11,871 nt of DNA from JAVKSM01 sp039583705 (GTDB taxonomy: Bacteria > Actinomycetota > Actinomycetes > Mycobacteriales > Pseudonocardiaceae), in assembly GCA_039583705.1 (NCBI GenBank), contig JAVKSM010000103.1, forward strand, positions 1 through 11,871. Direction: 5' to 3'. Made by a program: the position numbers and the translations under genes. The notes beneath the pieces were generated by a model. It was not told the DNA's origin. It saw only the letters and a list, made by a program, of their open reading frames with translations, and searched no databases. Numbering within the stretch: position 1 is the first letter of the stretch; each line of letters begins with the position of its first letter. Shown here one piece after another: positions 1 through 6,961 of the stretch.

Positions 1-312
1 CGTGCACCGGAGATCCTGCTGCCCCGAGACCAGGTACACCGAGCGCACCTCGGGGAACCGCGAGATCCGTTCGGCGCCGTCGCCGAACCCGGTGCCGCGG
101 GCCGGCGCGACCGACACGTCGATGAACGCCACCACGTGCTGGTCGCCGAAGCGCTCCCAGTCGACCACGGCCTCGTAGCGGCGGATCACACCGCTCGCCT
201 CGAGCGCGGCGATGCGCTCGCGGATCTCGTCCTCGGTCAGCCCGGTGAGCGCCGCGATGCGCTGCGCGGTGGCGTGCGCGTCACGCTCCAGGATGGTGAG
301 GATCTCCCGCAT
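1..312 (-). CDS. Lrp/AsnC-family transcriptional regulator (N-terminal part, cut by window edge)
   Basis: The visible 104 residues begin MREILTILERDAHATAQRIA and show a winged helix-turn-helix (about residues 10-45, with ALTGLTEDEIRERIAALEAS as the recognition region). The sequence VIRRYEAVVDW then leads into the ligand-binding RAM domain (VVAFIDVSVAP, then FPEVRSVYLVSGQQDL). This arrangement is typical of Lrp/AsnC proteins, about 150-160 aa long, that sense amino acids or related small molecules and act as DNA-binding multimers. The C-terminal part of the RAM domain lies beyond position 1. The ATG at 310-312 is chosen because a purine-rich GGAGGG (322-327) lies nine bases upstream. The gene is divergent from rarA across a 65-bp gap, so it may regulate itself and possibly rarA; the effector and targets cannot be told from sequence. 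Confidence 0.9.
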   Translation of the reverse strand, partial: MREILTILERDAHATAQRIAALTGLTEDEIRERIAALEASGVIRRYEAVVDWERFGDQHVVAFIDVSVAPARGTGFGDGAERISRFPEVRSVYLVSGQQDLRCT

Positions 313-321
313 CTGTGTCCA

Positions 322-327
322 CCCTCC
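322..327 (-). promoter_or_regulatory. Ribosome binding site of the Lrp/AsnC gene
   Basis: On the minus strand GGAGGG stands nine bases before the ATG at 312-310 and is the only good Shine-Dalgarno match there. It fixes the start of the regulator. Confidence 0.65.
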
Positions 328-349
328 GCCGCCGTCACGCTCACCACGC

Positions 350-355
350 AGCCTA
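350..355 (-). promoter_or_regulatory. Candidate -10 box for the Lrp/AsnC gene
   Basis: The minus strand reads TAGGCT, which fits the actinobacterial TANNNT -10 pattern. It would place transcription start near 343, about 30 bases before the ATG. No convincing -35 is seen at 17-18 bp, so this is tentative. Confidence 0.3.
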
Positions 356-365
356 TGCGAGCGGG

Positions 366-371
366 TAGCGT
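366..371 (+). promoter_or_regulatory. Candidate leaderless -10 box for rarA
   Basis: TAGCGT fits TANNNT, and six bases (CTGGAC) separate it from the GTG at 378. This is the spacing expected if transcription starts on the G of the start codon. No Shine-Dalgarno sequence precedes the GTG, which supports a leaderless transcript. No clear -35 is visible. Leaderless messages are common in actinobacteria, but no mapped start supports this one. Confidence 0.5.
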
Positions 372-377
372 CTGGAC

Positions 378-1715
378 GTGTCCAGCGACGAAGGGCTGTT
401 CGACCCCCCCGTGCCCCCCTCGCCGGCCGCGCCGGTTCCGACCCGCCGTGCCCCGCTCGCGGTGCGGCTGCGGCCGCGGACCCTGGAGGAGGTGGTCGGC
501 CAGGACCACCTGCTCGGGGCGGGTGCGCCGCTGCGGCTGCTCGTGGAGGGCGGCGGGCCGGCCTCGGTGCTGCTCTGGGGGCCACCCGGCACCGGCAAGA
601 CCACCCTCGCCCGGCTGGTCTCCCGGACCGCCGGTCGGCATTTCGAGGCGCTGTCGGCGCTCTCGGCCGGGGTGAAGGAGGTGCGGGCGGTGATCGACAC
701 GGCCCGCCGCCGGCTTGCGGCCCCGGCCCCGCGCGACACGGTGCTGTTCATCGACGAGGTGCACCGCTTCTCCCGCACCCAGCAGGACGCGCTGCTCGGG
801 CCGGTGGAGGACCGGACGGTCCTGCTCGTCGGCGCCACGACCGAGAACCCCTCGTTCTCGGTGGTCTCCCCGCTGCTGTCCCGCTCGCTGGTGTTGGCAC
901 TGCACCCGCTGTCCGACTCCGATGTCCGGACACTGCTGCGCCGGGCGTTGGTGGATCCGCGCGGGTTGGCCGGTACGGTCTCGCTCACCGCTGACGCCGA
1001 GGAACACCTCGTGCGGCTGGCCGCCGGTGACGCGCGGCGCGCCCTGACCGCCCTGGAGGCGGCCGCCGACACCGGGGCGTCCACCCTGGGACTGTCCACG
1101 GTGGAGAGCGTCGTGGCCGAGCTGGCGGTGCGCTACGACCGGGCCGGGGACCAGCACTACGACGTCATCAGCGCGTTCGTCAAGTCGATCCGCGGATCCG
1201 ATGTCGACGCCGCGCTGCACTACCTGGCCCGGATGGTCGCGGCGGGGGAGGATCCGCGGTTCATCGCCCGCCGGCTCGTGGTGCACGCCTCGGAGGACGT
1301 GGGCATGGCCGACCCGACCGCGCTCGCTGTCGCGGTGGCCGCGGCGCAGGCGGTCGCGCTGGTCGGGATGCCGGAGGCCCGCCTCGCGCTGGCGCAGGCC
1401 ACGATCCACCTCGCGGTGGCGCCGAAGTCCAACGCGGTGATCACCGGGCTCGACGCCGCCCTCGCTGACGTGCGCCGCGGGCTGGCCGGGTCGGTGCCGG
1501 CTCACCTGCGGGACGGCCACTACACCGGCGCGTCCCGGCTGGGCAACGCCGTGGGATACCGCTACCCGCACGATGACTGCGAGGGGGTGCTCGCCGCGCA
1601 GTACCCGCCCGACGAGCTGGTCGGCCGAGACTACTACCGGCCGAGGAGCCGGGGCGCGGAGAAGGCGCTGGCCGAACGTGTCTCCAAGCTGCGTCACGTC
1701 GTCCGCGGCACGTGA
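378..1715 (+). CDS. rarA: Replication-associated recombination protein A (RarA/MgsA, AAA+ ATPase)
   Basis: This 445-aa protein has the length and full motif set of the RarA/MgsA/WRNIP1 family, AAA+ ATPases that resemble clamp loaders and act at stalled or gapped replication forks with SSB. The Walker A motif GPPGTGKTT is at residues 68-76 and Walker B LFIDEVHR has Asp126-Glu127. Sensor 1 is GATTENPSF from residue 152, and GDARRALTALE is the sensor 2 region. The C-terminal tetramerisation part carries the family signatures SEDVGMADP and PKSNAV. The N-terminal PLAVRLRPRTLEEVVGQDHL is the usual entry to the AAA+ core. The GTG at 378 is chosen from the family N-terminus and from a -10 box six bases upstream; no ribosome site is seen. 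It is divergent from the Lrp/AsnC gene and 155 bp from the next gene, so it is probably its own transcription unit. Nothing looks damaged. Confidence 0.96.
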   Translation: MSSDEGLFDPPVPPSPAAPVPTRRAPLAVRLRPRTLEEVVGQDHLLGAGAPLRLLVEGGGPASVLLWGPPGTGKTTLARLVSRTAGRHFEALSALSAGVKEVRAVIDTARRRLAAPAPRDTVLFIDEVHRFSRTQQDALLGPVEDRTVLLVGATTENPSFSVVSPLLSRSLVLALHPLSDSDVRTLLRRALVDPRGLAGTVSLTADAEEHLVRLAAGDARRALTALEAAADTGASTLGLSTVESVVAELAVRYDRAGDQHYDVISAFVKSIRGSDVDAALHYLARMVAAGEDPRFIARRLVVHASEDVGMADPTALAVAVAAAQAVALVGMPEARLALAQATIHLAVAPKSNAVITGLDAALADVRRGLAGSVPAHLRDGHYTGASRLGNAVGYRYPHDDCEGVLAAQYPPDELVGRDYYRPRSRGAEKALAERVSKLRHVVRGT

Positions 1716-1792
1716 GCCGGTCACCGCGCGGACGGCGTTCCCGCCGGTCGGTCGGGTCGCAGCCACTGGCGACCGCTCCGGGTGCGGCGCGG

Positions 1793-1798
1793 TAGCCT
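1793..1798 (+). promoter_or_regulatory. Candidate -10 box for the DUF948-alaS-mltG-aroE operon
   Basis: TAGCCT fits TANNNT in the 155-bp gap after rarA. It would start transcription near 1805, giving a leader of about 65 bases before the GTG at 1871. No strong -35 is seen, but a promoter is expected here because the following genes form a tight block. Confidence 0.4.
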
Positions 1799-1860
1799 GT
1801 GCCGCCACAGGTCCAGACCGGCACGGGCGCCGGCCTAGACGAGTTCGCTTCGCACCCGCG

Positions 1861-1866
1861 AGGAGG
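1861..1866 (+). promoter_or_regulatory. Ribosome binding site deciding the DUF948 start
   Basis: AGGAGG, continuing as GGCC, stands directly before the GTG at 1871. It favours that codon over the in-frame GTG at 1799, which has no such site and would add 24 residues before the membrane segment. Confidence 0.75.
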
Positions 1867-1870
1867 GGCC

Positions 1871-2266
1871 GTGTCGCCTGGCCAGATCGCCGCGCTGATC
1901 GCCGCCGGTGCCTTCGTGCTGCTGGTGCTGCTGCTGGCGATCCCACTGATCAAGCTCGGTCGCACCCTCGACGAGGCCACGACCGCGATCCGCAAGGCGT
2001 ACGAGGGCAGTGGCCCCCTCCTGGAGGGGGCCAACACGACGATCAGCCAGGTGAACACCCAGCTCGAGCGGGTGGACGGGATCACCGCCAACGCCAGGGC
2101 CTTGACGGGCAACGTGTCCGCGCTGAGCTCGGTGTTCACCGCCACCCTCGGTGGCCCGCTCGTCAAGGTGGCCGCCTTCTCCTACGGGTTGCGCAAGGCC
2201 GTCAAGGCCCGGCAGTCCAAGAAGGCCGGGACGTCCGGGGGACGCCGGTCCCGGAGCCGGCGGTGA
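1871..2266 (+). CDS. DUF948-type single-pass membrane protein
   Basis: The 131-aa product begins MSPGQIAALIAAGAF and has one strongly hydrophobic segment at about residues 6-28 (FVLLVLLLAIPLIKL). An amphipathic, probably coiled-coil stretch follows (TLDEATTAIRKAYE, then TISQVNTQLERVDGI), and the tail is basic (SKKAGTSGGRRSRSRR). A short N-terminal anchor followed by heptad-like helices that mention no catalytic residue is the DUF948 pattern. DUF948 proteins commonly sit just upstream of alaS in actinomycetes; their function is unknown. The protein probably faces the cytoplasm with its tail, but topology is not certain. The last codons overlap the next gene by four bases (GTGA), so the two are likely translationally coupled. 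Assignment rests on recalled family features and context. Confidence 0.85.
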   Translation: MSPGQIAALIAAGAFVLLVLLLAIPLIKLGRTLDEATTAIRKAYEGSGPLLEGANTTISQVNTQLERVDGITANARALTGNVSALSSVFTATLGGPLVKVAAFSYGLRKAVKARQSKKAGTSGGRRSRSRR

Positions 2267-2547
2267 AGCGGCTGTTCTGGCTCGGGCTCGGCTTCGCCGT
2301 CGGCGCCGAGCTCACGCGTGAGGTCCGCCGGCTGGCGCAGAAGCTCACCCCCGCCGGGGTCGGCGAGAGCGTCGCCGAGGGCTTGCGAGAGCTGGCGTCG
2401 GCACTGGGCGAGTTCGGCGCAGAGGTCCGCTCCGGCATGGCCGAGCGGGAGGACGAGCTCGCGGAGATGGTCGACGAGCGCACCGGCATCCGGGTGGGAA
2501 CCCGGGCGGTGCCACCCGCGGGACGGGTGCGGCAGGCGGGAGAATGA
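2263..2547 (+). CDS. Small conserved actinobacterial protein (DUF6167-like)
   Basis: This 94-aa protein starts at a GTG that overlaps the stop of the DUF948 gene (GTGA). It begins VKRLFWLGLGFAVGAELTRE, a short hydrophobic N-terminus that may be a weak membrane anchor. Charged helices follow (VRRLAQKLTPAGVGESVAEG, then FGAEVRSGMAEREDELAEMV). This matches my memory of the small family called DUF6167, which lies between the DUF948 gene and alaS in many actinomycetes. No catalytic motif is visible and the function is unknown. Reading frame, GC pattern and the overlap support it as a real gene. It ends 67 bp before alaS. Confidence 0.72.
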   Translation: MKRLFWLGLGFAVGAELTREVRRLAQKLTPAGVGESVAEGLRELASALGEFGAEVRSGMAEREDELAEMVDERTGIRVGTRAVPPAGRVRQAGE

Positions 2548-2604
2548 GCCAGGGGCGATCCCGGTCCTCTCCTGCTCTGACCTGCCCCGACCCCCCGCAG
2601 CAGC

Positions 2605-2609
2605 AAGGA
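2605..2609 (+). promoter_or_regulatory. Ribosome binding site of alaS
   Basis: AAGGA lies five bases before the GTG at 2615 and supports that start. The alternative starts upstream in the same open frame run into the overlapping DUF6167-like gene and have no family support. Confidence 0.55.
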
Positions 2610-2614
2610 ACATC

Positions 2615-5308
2615 GTGCAGACCCACGAGATCCGTCGCCGTTTCCTCGACTACTTCGAGCGCACCGGGCACACCGTGGTGCCCAGCGCCTCGCTCCTCCT
2701 CGACGACCCCAACCTGCTGTTCGTCAATGCCGGGATGGTCCCGTTCAAGCCGTACTTCCTCGGCGAGGCGCCGCCGCCCTACCCCCGCGCCACCTCCGTC
2801 CAGAAGTGCGTTCGGACCCTGGACATCGACAACGTCGGCCGCACGACGCGGCACAACACGTTCTTCCAGATGGCGGGCAACTTCGCCTTCGGGGACTACT
2901 TCAAGCGGGGCGCCGTCGAGCACGCCTGGAACCTGGTCACCGGGAGCGTGGCCGACGGCGGCTTCGACTTCGACCCGGACCGGGTGTGGGTGACCGTCTA
3001 CCGCGACGACGACGAGGCCGCCGACCTGTGGCGTACCGTGGCCGGGCTGCCGGAGGCACGGATCCAGCGTCGCGGCGGCAAGGACAACTACTGGGACATG
3101 GGCGTCCCCGGGCCGGGCGGTCCCTGCTCGGAGATCTACTACGACCGGGGCCGGGAGTACGGCCGCGAGGGTGGTCCGGTCGTCGACGAGGACCGGTACC
3201 TGGAGATCTGGAACCTCGTCTTCATGCAGGACGAGCGCGGCGAGCTCAGTCCCAAGGAGGGCCACCCGCCGATCGGGGAGCTGCCGTGCAAGAACATCGA
3301 CACCGGCATGGGGATGGAGCGGGTCGCCGCTCTGCTCCAAGGCGTCGACAACGTCTACGAGACCGACCTGCTCCGACCGGTGATCGCTCGGGCCGAGGAG
3401 CTCTCCGGTCGTCGCTACGGTCCCCAGGACGAGCGGGATACCGTGCTCTTCCGAGTGATCGCCGACCACGCGCGCACCGCCGTCATGCTCATCGGTGACG
3501 GCGTCACCCCCAGCAACGAGGCTCGCGGCTACGTGCTGCGCCGGCTGCTGCGGCGCGCCATCCGGTCCGTCCGGCTGCTCGGCGTCACCGACCCGGTACT
3601 GGGTGAGCTCGCCGCCGTCGTGCGGGACGCGATGGGCCCGTCCTATCCCGAGCTGGTCACCGACTTCGAGCGGATCTCCGCGGTGGCCCGGGCCGAGGAG
3701 GAGGCGTTCCTCGCCACCCTCGCCGCCGGGTCGAAAATCTTCGAGAGCGCCGTCGCCGCCACCAGGTCCGCCGGCGGCCCCCGGCTGTCCGGCGAGCGGG
3801 CTTTCGCCCTGCACGACACCTACGGCTTCCCCATCGACCTCACTCTGGAAATGGCCGCCGAGGCGGGCCTCTCGGTCGACGAGGACGGGTTCCGCCGGCT
3901 CATGGCGCAGCAGCGGGAGCGGGCGAAGGCCGACGCGGTGGCCCGGCGCACCGGCCACGGGGACTTCGGGGAGTACCGTGTCGTGCTCGACGCCGCCGGC
4001 GCCACCGACTTCCTCGGCTACACCGACCTCACCGCCGAAGCCACGGTCGTCGGGCTGATCGTCGACGGGCAGGGGGTGCCGGCTGCGGCTGCCGGCGCCG
4101 AGGTCGAGCTGGTGCTGGACCGCACCCCGTTCTACGCCGAGGGTGGCGGTCAGCAGGCCGACTCCGGCCGCGTCACCGGCGACGGCTGGGCGGTGGCGGT
4201 GCGCGACGTGCAGGCCCCGGTACCGGGACTCTCGGTGCACCGGGGGGTCGTCACCGACGGCGAGGTGCGGCTCGGCTCGTCGGCGCACGCCGCGGTCGAC
4301 GTCGGCCGGCGGCAGGCGATCTCGCGGTCGCACTCGGCGACCCACCTGGTGCATGCCGGGATGCGCCGGGCACTGGGGGACGCCGCCGCCCAGGCCGGCT
4401 CGCTCAACGCGCCCGGCCGGCTGCGCTTCGACTTCACCTCACCGGCCGGAGCGGTCCCACCGAGCGCGCTTGCCGACGTCGAGGACGAGGTCAACGCCGT
4501 GCTGCTCGACGACGAGGAGGTGCGCGCCTTCGTCACCACGATGGACGAGGCCCGGCGGCTGGGCGCGATCGCGCTGTTCGGCGAGCGCTACGGCGACGCG
4601 GTGCGGGTGGTGGAGATCGGCGACTACTCGCGGGAGCTGTGCGGCGGCACCCATGTCCGTCGCAGCGGCCAACTCGGCCTGGTCAAGTTGCTCTCGGAGG
4701 CCTCCATCGGCTCCGGGGTACGTCGGGTGGAGGCGCTGGTCGGCTTGGACGCGTTCCGCTACCTGGCGCGGGAGCACGTGCTGGTGTCCCAGCTCGCCGA
4801 GCAGTTCAAGGCCCGGCCCGAGGAGCTGCCGGAACGGGTCGCGACCACGGTCGAGCGGCTGCGGACCGCAGAGCGGGAGCTGGAGCGGCGCCGCGCCGCC
4901 GAAGTGCTCGCCTCGGCAGGTGGGCTCGCCGCCGGGGCGGAGGACGTGGGCGGGTTGACCCTGGTGGCTGCACGCGCCCCGGACGGCGTGCCGACCGGCG
5001 ACCTGCGCGCCCTCGCTGGTGACGTGCGGGGTCGGCTGGGGGAGCGGCCGGGTGTGGTGGCGCTGTTCACCGCCGACCCGGGCGCGAGCAAGGTGTCCTT
5101 CGTCGTGGCGACGACCCAGGCGGCGCGTGAGCTCGGCCTGGGCGCCGGCGACCTGGTGCCGGCCTTCGCCCCCGCCGTCGGCGGCCGCGGCGGCGGCAAG
5201 CCCGACCTCGCCCAGGGTGGTGGAGTCAGGCCGGACGGGGTCGACGGGGCGATCGCTGCGCTGCGTGCCGAGCTGGCCAGGGCGGGTGCGGGAACGAACG
5301 GGGCGTGA
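2615..5308 (+). CDS. alaS: Alanyl-tRNA synthetase
   Basis: AlaS charges tRNA(Ala) with alanine in the cytoplasm and clears mischarged Ser- and Gly-tRNA(Ala). The 897-aa product has the standard length and all domains in order. The class II catalytic core begins MQTHEIRRRFLDYFERTGH, contains FVNAGMVPFKPYFLG and RHNTFFQMAGNF, and carries CKNIDTGMGMERVA. The tRNA-recognition middle region includes SNEARGYVLRRLLRRAIR. The editing domain has its zinc ligands His573 and His577 (HSATH) and Cys676 and His680 (CGGTH). The C-Ala domain ends with the glycine-rich GGRGGGKPDLAQGGG at residues 856-870. The GTG at 2615 is chosen from the family N-terminus and the AAGGA before it. ruvX begins immediately after the stop, with no gap, as in other actinobacteria. 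No T-box or other leader fits in the 67-bp gap upstream, so expression probably depends on the operon promoter. Confidence 0.98.
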   Translation: MQTHEIRRRFLDYFERTGHTVVPSASLLLDDPNLLFVNAGMVPFKPYFLGEAPPPYPRATSVQKCVRTLDIDNVGRTTRHNTFFQMAGNFAFGDYFKRGAVEHAWNLVTGSVADGGFDFDPDRVWVTVYRDDDEAADLWRTVAGLPEARIQRRGGKDNYWDMGVPGPGGPCSEIYYDRGREYGREGGPVVDEDRYLEIWNLVFMQDERGELSPKEGHPPIGELPCKNIDTGMGMERVAALLQGVDNVYETDLLRPVIARAEELSGRRYGPQDERDTVLFRVIADHARTAVMLIGDGVTPSNEARGYVLRRLLRRAIRSVRLLGVTDPVLGELAAVVRDAMGPSYPELVTDFERISAVARAEEEAFLATLAAGSKIFESAVAATRSAGGPRLSGERAFALHDTYGFPIDLTLEMAAEAGLSVDEDGFRRLMAQQRERAKADAVARRTGHGDFGEYRVVLDAAGATDFLGYTDLTAEATVVGLIVDGQGVPAAAAGAEVELVLDRTPFYAEGGGQQADSGRVTGDGWAVAVRDVQAPVPGLSVHRGVVTDGEVRLGSSAHAAVDVGRRQAISRSHSATHLVHAGMRRALGDAAAQAGSLNAPGRLRFDFTSPAGAVPPSALADVEDEVNAVLLDDEEVRAFVTTMDEARRLGAIALFGERYGDAVRVVEIGDYSRELCGGTHVRRSGQLGLVKLLSEASIGSGVRRVEALVGLDAFRYLAREHVLVSQLAEQFKARPEELPERVATTVERLRTAERELERRRAAEVLASAGGLAAGAEDVGGLTLVAARAPDGVPTGDLRALAGDVRGRLGERPGVVALFTADPGASKVSFVVATTQAARELGLGAGDLVPAFAPAVGGRGGGKPDLAQGGGVRPDGVDGAIAALRAELARAGAGTNGA

Positions 5309-5761
5309 GTGAGGAGATCCGGGAGCGAGCAGGCCGGCCGCAGGCTCGGTGTCGACGTCGGCTCGGTCCGGGTCGGGGTCGCGCTGTCCGATCCGGGAGG
5401 TGTGCTGGCCATGCCGCTCGTTACCCTCGCCAGGGACGAGCGCGGGGGTGCCGACCTGGACGCCCTTGCCACGCTCGTCGCCGAGAACGAGGTGGTCGAG
5501 GTGGTCGTCGGTCTGCCACGAACGCTCTCAGGTCGCGACGGGCCGGCCGCGCGGGCGGCGCGCAGCTACGCCGCCGCGCTCGCCCGTCGGTTGCCGGGCG
5601 TGCCGGTGTGGCTGGCCGACGAGCGGCTCACCACGGTCAGCGCGGTGCGGATGCTGTCTGACCGCGGGTTGCGGGGCCGGCGGCAGCGGGCCGTGGTGGA
5701 CCAGGCCGCGGCCGTCGCGATCCTGCAGTTCTGGCTCGACGCGCGGCGGCCGGATGGGTGA
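5309..5761 (+). CDS. ruvX: RuvX/YqgF-family RNase H-fold nuclease
   Basis: The 150-aa product is a member of the YqgF/RuvX family, small RNase H-fold nucleases. They are implicated in 16S rRNA 5'-end maturation and proposed earlier as Holliday-junction resolvases. Visible signatures are LGVDVGSVRVGVALSDP with the first catalytic Asp, VVVGLPRTLSGRDG, the acidic DERLTT motif, and VDQAAAVAILQFWL at the C-terminus. The GTG at 5309 follows the alaS stop with no base between them, and the N-terminus matches relatives. No strong ribosome site is visible, so translation is probably coupled to alaS. The last eight bases overlap mltG. No defect seen. Confidence 0.94.
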   Translation: MRRSGSEQAGRRLGVDVGSVRVGVALSDPGGVLAMPLVTLARDERGGADLDALATLVAENEVVEVVVGLPRTLSGRDGPAARAARSYAAALARRLPGVPVWLADERLTTVSAVRMLSDRGLRGRRQRAVVDQAAAVAILQFWLDARRPDG

Positions 5762-6959
5762 GGAACTGGGACTGTTCAAGACCCCCGACCGGGCCCGGCA
5801 CGGGCGGCTGGTGGTGCGGCGGGCCGCCGAGCGGCGGCGGTTCCGGCGCCACTGGCTCCGGCTGGGTCTCGTGGTGCTGGTCGTCGGGCTCGGCGTCGGC
5901 GGCTTCCGCCTGGTCCAAGGCGTCATCGGTCTGCTCGACCCGCCGGACTACACCGGCAGCGGCGTCGGTGAGGTCGTCGTCCAGGTGCGCGACGGGGCGT
6001 CCACCCGCTCGATCGCGGCCACGCTCGCTCATCACGACGTGGTCGCCAGCGCCAGGGCGTTCGTCAACGCCGGCGCCGAGGACGACCGCGTCCGGTCGGT
6101 GCAGCCCGGGTACTACGAGATGCGCACGAAGATGTCCGCCGCCGCCGCCGTCGCGTTGCTGCTCGACCCGGCCTCGCGGGTCGGCCTGCTGGAGATCCGC
6201 GCCGGCACCCAGCTCAACGACACCCGGGGACCCGACGGCGGGACCGTCCCAGGCGTGCTCTCGCTGATCTCCAAGGCGACCTGTGCGGACCTGAACGGGC
6301 ACAGCACCTGCGTGAGCGCAGACGACCTGCGTGCCGCCATGGCCAGCGCCGACCTCGGTGCCCTCGGGGTGCCCTCCTGGGCGGTCGGCCCGGTGGCCCA
6401 GGCAGAGCCGAGCAGGCGGTTGGAGGGGCTCATCGCGCCCGGTCGCTACGACCTGCGTCCGGGCTCCAGCGCGGCGGACGTGCTCCGCACCGTGGTGAGC
6501 GCCTCCACGGAGGCGCTCACGACCACCGGCCTGGCGCAGGGTGCCGCCGACACCGGTCTGTCCCCGTACCAGGTGCTCGTGGTGGCCTCACTCGTCGAGC
6601 GGGAGGGCATCGTGACCGACTTCCCGAAGATCGCCCGAGTGATCTACAACCGGTTGGCGGTGCCGATGCGGCTGCAGCTCGATTCGACGATCAACTATCC
6701 ACTCGACGTGCAGACGCTGCTCACCAGCCCGTCCGACCGGGACCGCCCCGGTCCCTACAACACCTACCTCAACCTCGGGCTGCCGCCGACGCCGATCGGT
6801 ACCCCGAGCGGGGCCGCCATCGCCGCCGCGCTGCACCCCACCCCGGGACCGTGGCTGTACTTCGTCAAGTGCCAGACCGACGGCAGCTCGTGCTTCTCGA
6901 CGACCCAGGCGGAGCACGACGCCGCCCGCCGTGAGGCCCAGGTGCGGGGGGTGTACTAG
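5754..6959 (+). CDS. mltG: Endolytic murein transglycosylase MltG (YceG-like)
   Basis: MltG is a membrane-anchored lytic transglycosylase that cuts nascent glycan strands near peptidoglycan synthases and so sets strand length. The 401-aa product has a basic cytoplasmic N-terminus (RRAAERRRFRRHW), one membrane segment at about residues 35-51 (LRLGLVVLVVGLGVGGF), a LysM-like region, and the YceG catalytic part. The last includes ASLVEREG, with the presumed catalytic Glu282, then KIARVIYNRL, RLQLDSTINY and GLPPTPIGTPSG. It closes with CFSTTQAEHDAARREAQVRG. The ATG at 5754 overlaps the end of ruvX by eight bases and gives a sensible anchor, whereas the open frame extends upstream only through ruvX. 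Two close cysteine pairs, 177/186 and 373/380, lie outside the membrane. Catalytic residue assignment is by comparison with E. coli MltG from memory. Confidence 0.93.
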   Translation: MGEELGLFKTPDRARHGRLVVRRAAERRRFRRHWLRLGLVVLVVGLGVGGFRLVQGVIGLLDPPDYTGSGVGEVVVQVRDGASTRSIAATLAHHDVVASARAFVNAGAEDDRVRSVQPGYYEMRTKMSAAAAVALLLDPASRVGLLEIRAGTQLNDTRGPDGGTVPGVLSLISKATCADLNGHSTCVSADDLRAAMASADLGALGVPSWAVGPVAQAEPSRRLEGLIAPGRYDLRPGSSAADVLRTVVSASTEALTTTGLAQGAADTGLSPYQVLVVASLVEREGIVTDFPKIARVIYNRLAVPMRLQLDSTINYPLDVQTLLTSPSDRDRPGPYNTYLNLGLPPTPIGTPSGAAIAAALHPTPGPWLYFVKCQTDGSSCFSTTQAEHDAARREAQVRGVY

Positions 6960-6961
6960 CG

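Noticed and set aside
1799..1870. Longer start for the DUF948 protein at GTG 1799
   Set aside because: It has no ribosome site, abuts the candidate -10 box, and would place 24 extra residues before the N-terminal membrane segment; 1871 has AGGAGG.
237..1946. A 569-codon open frame on the minus strand
   Set aside because: It runs antisense through rarA, is rich in Arg, Gly and His with no domain, and exists because high GC leaves few stops in the shadow frame.
2318..2614. Upstream extension of the alaS frame by 99 codons
   Set aside because: It overlaps the 94-aa gene in another frame, is Arg/Ser-rich, and does not match the AlaS N-terminus, which starts at 2615.
2548..2614. A T-box or other leader upstream of alaS
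   Set aside because: The 67-bp gap is too short for a T-box and shows no conserved T-box sequence or terminator.
2345..4354. A 669-codon open frame on the minus strand
   Set aside because: It lies antisense to alaS, whose motifs are complete, and its product has the low-complexity composition of a GC shadow frame.
5349..5753. Upstream extension of the mltG frame through ruvX
   Set aside because: ruvX is intact in its own frame there, and the extension is a Ser/Arg-rich shadow with no MltG homology.
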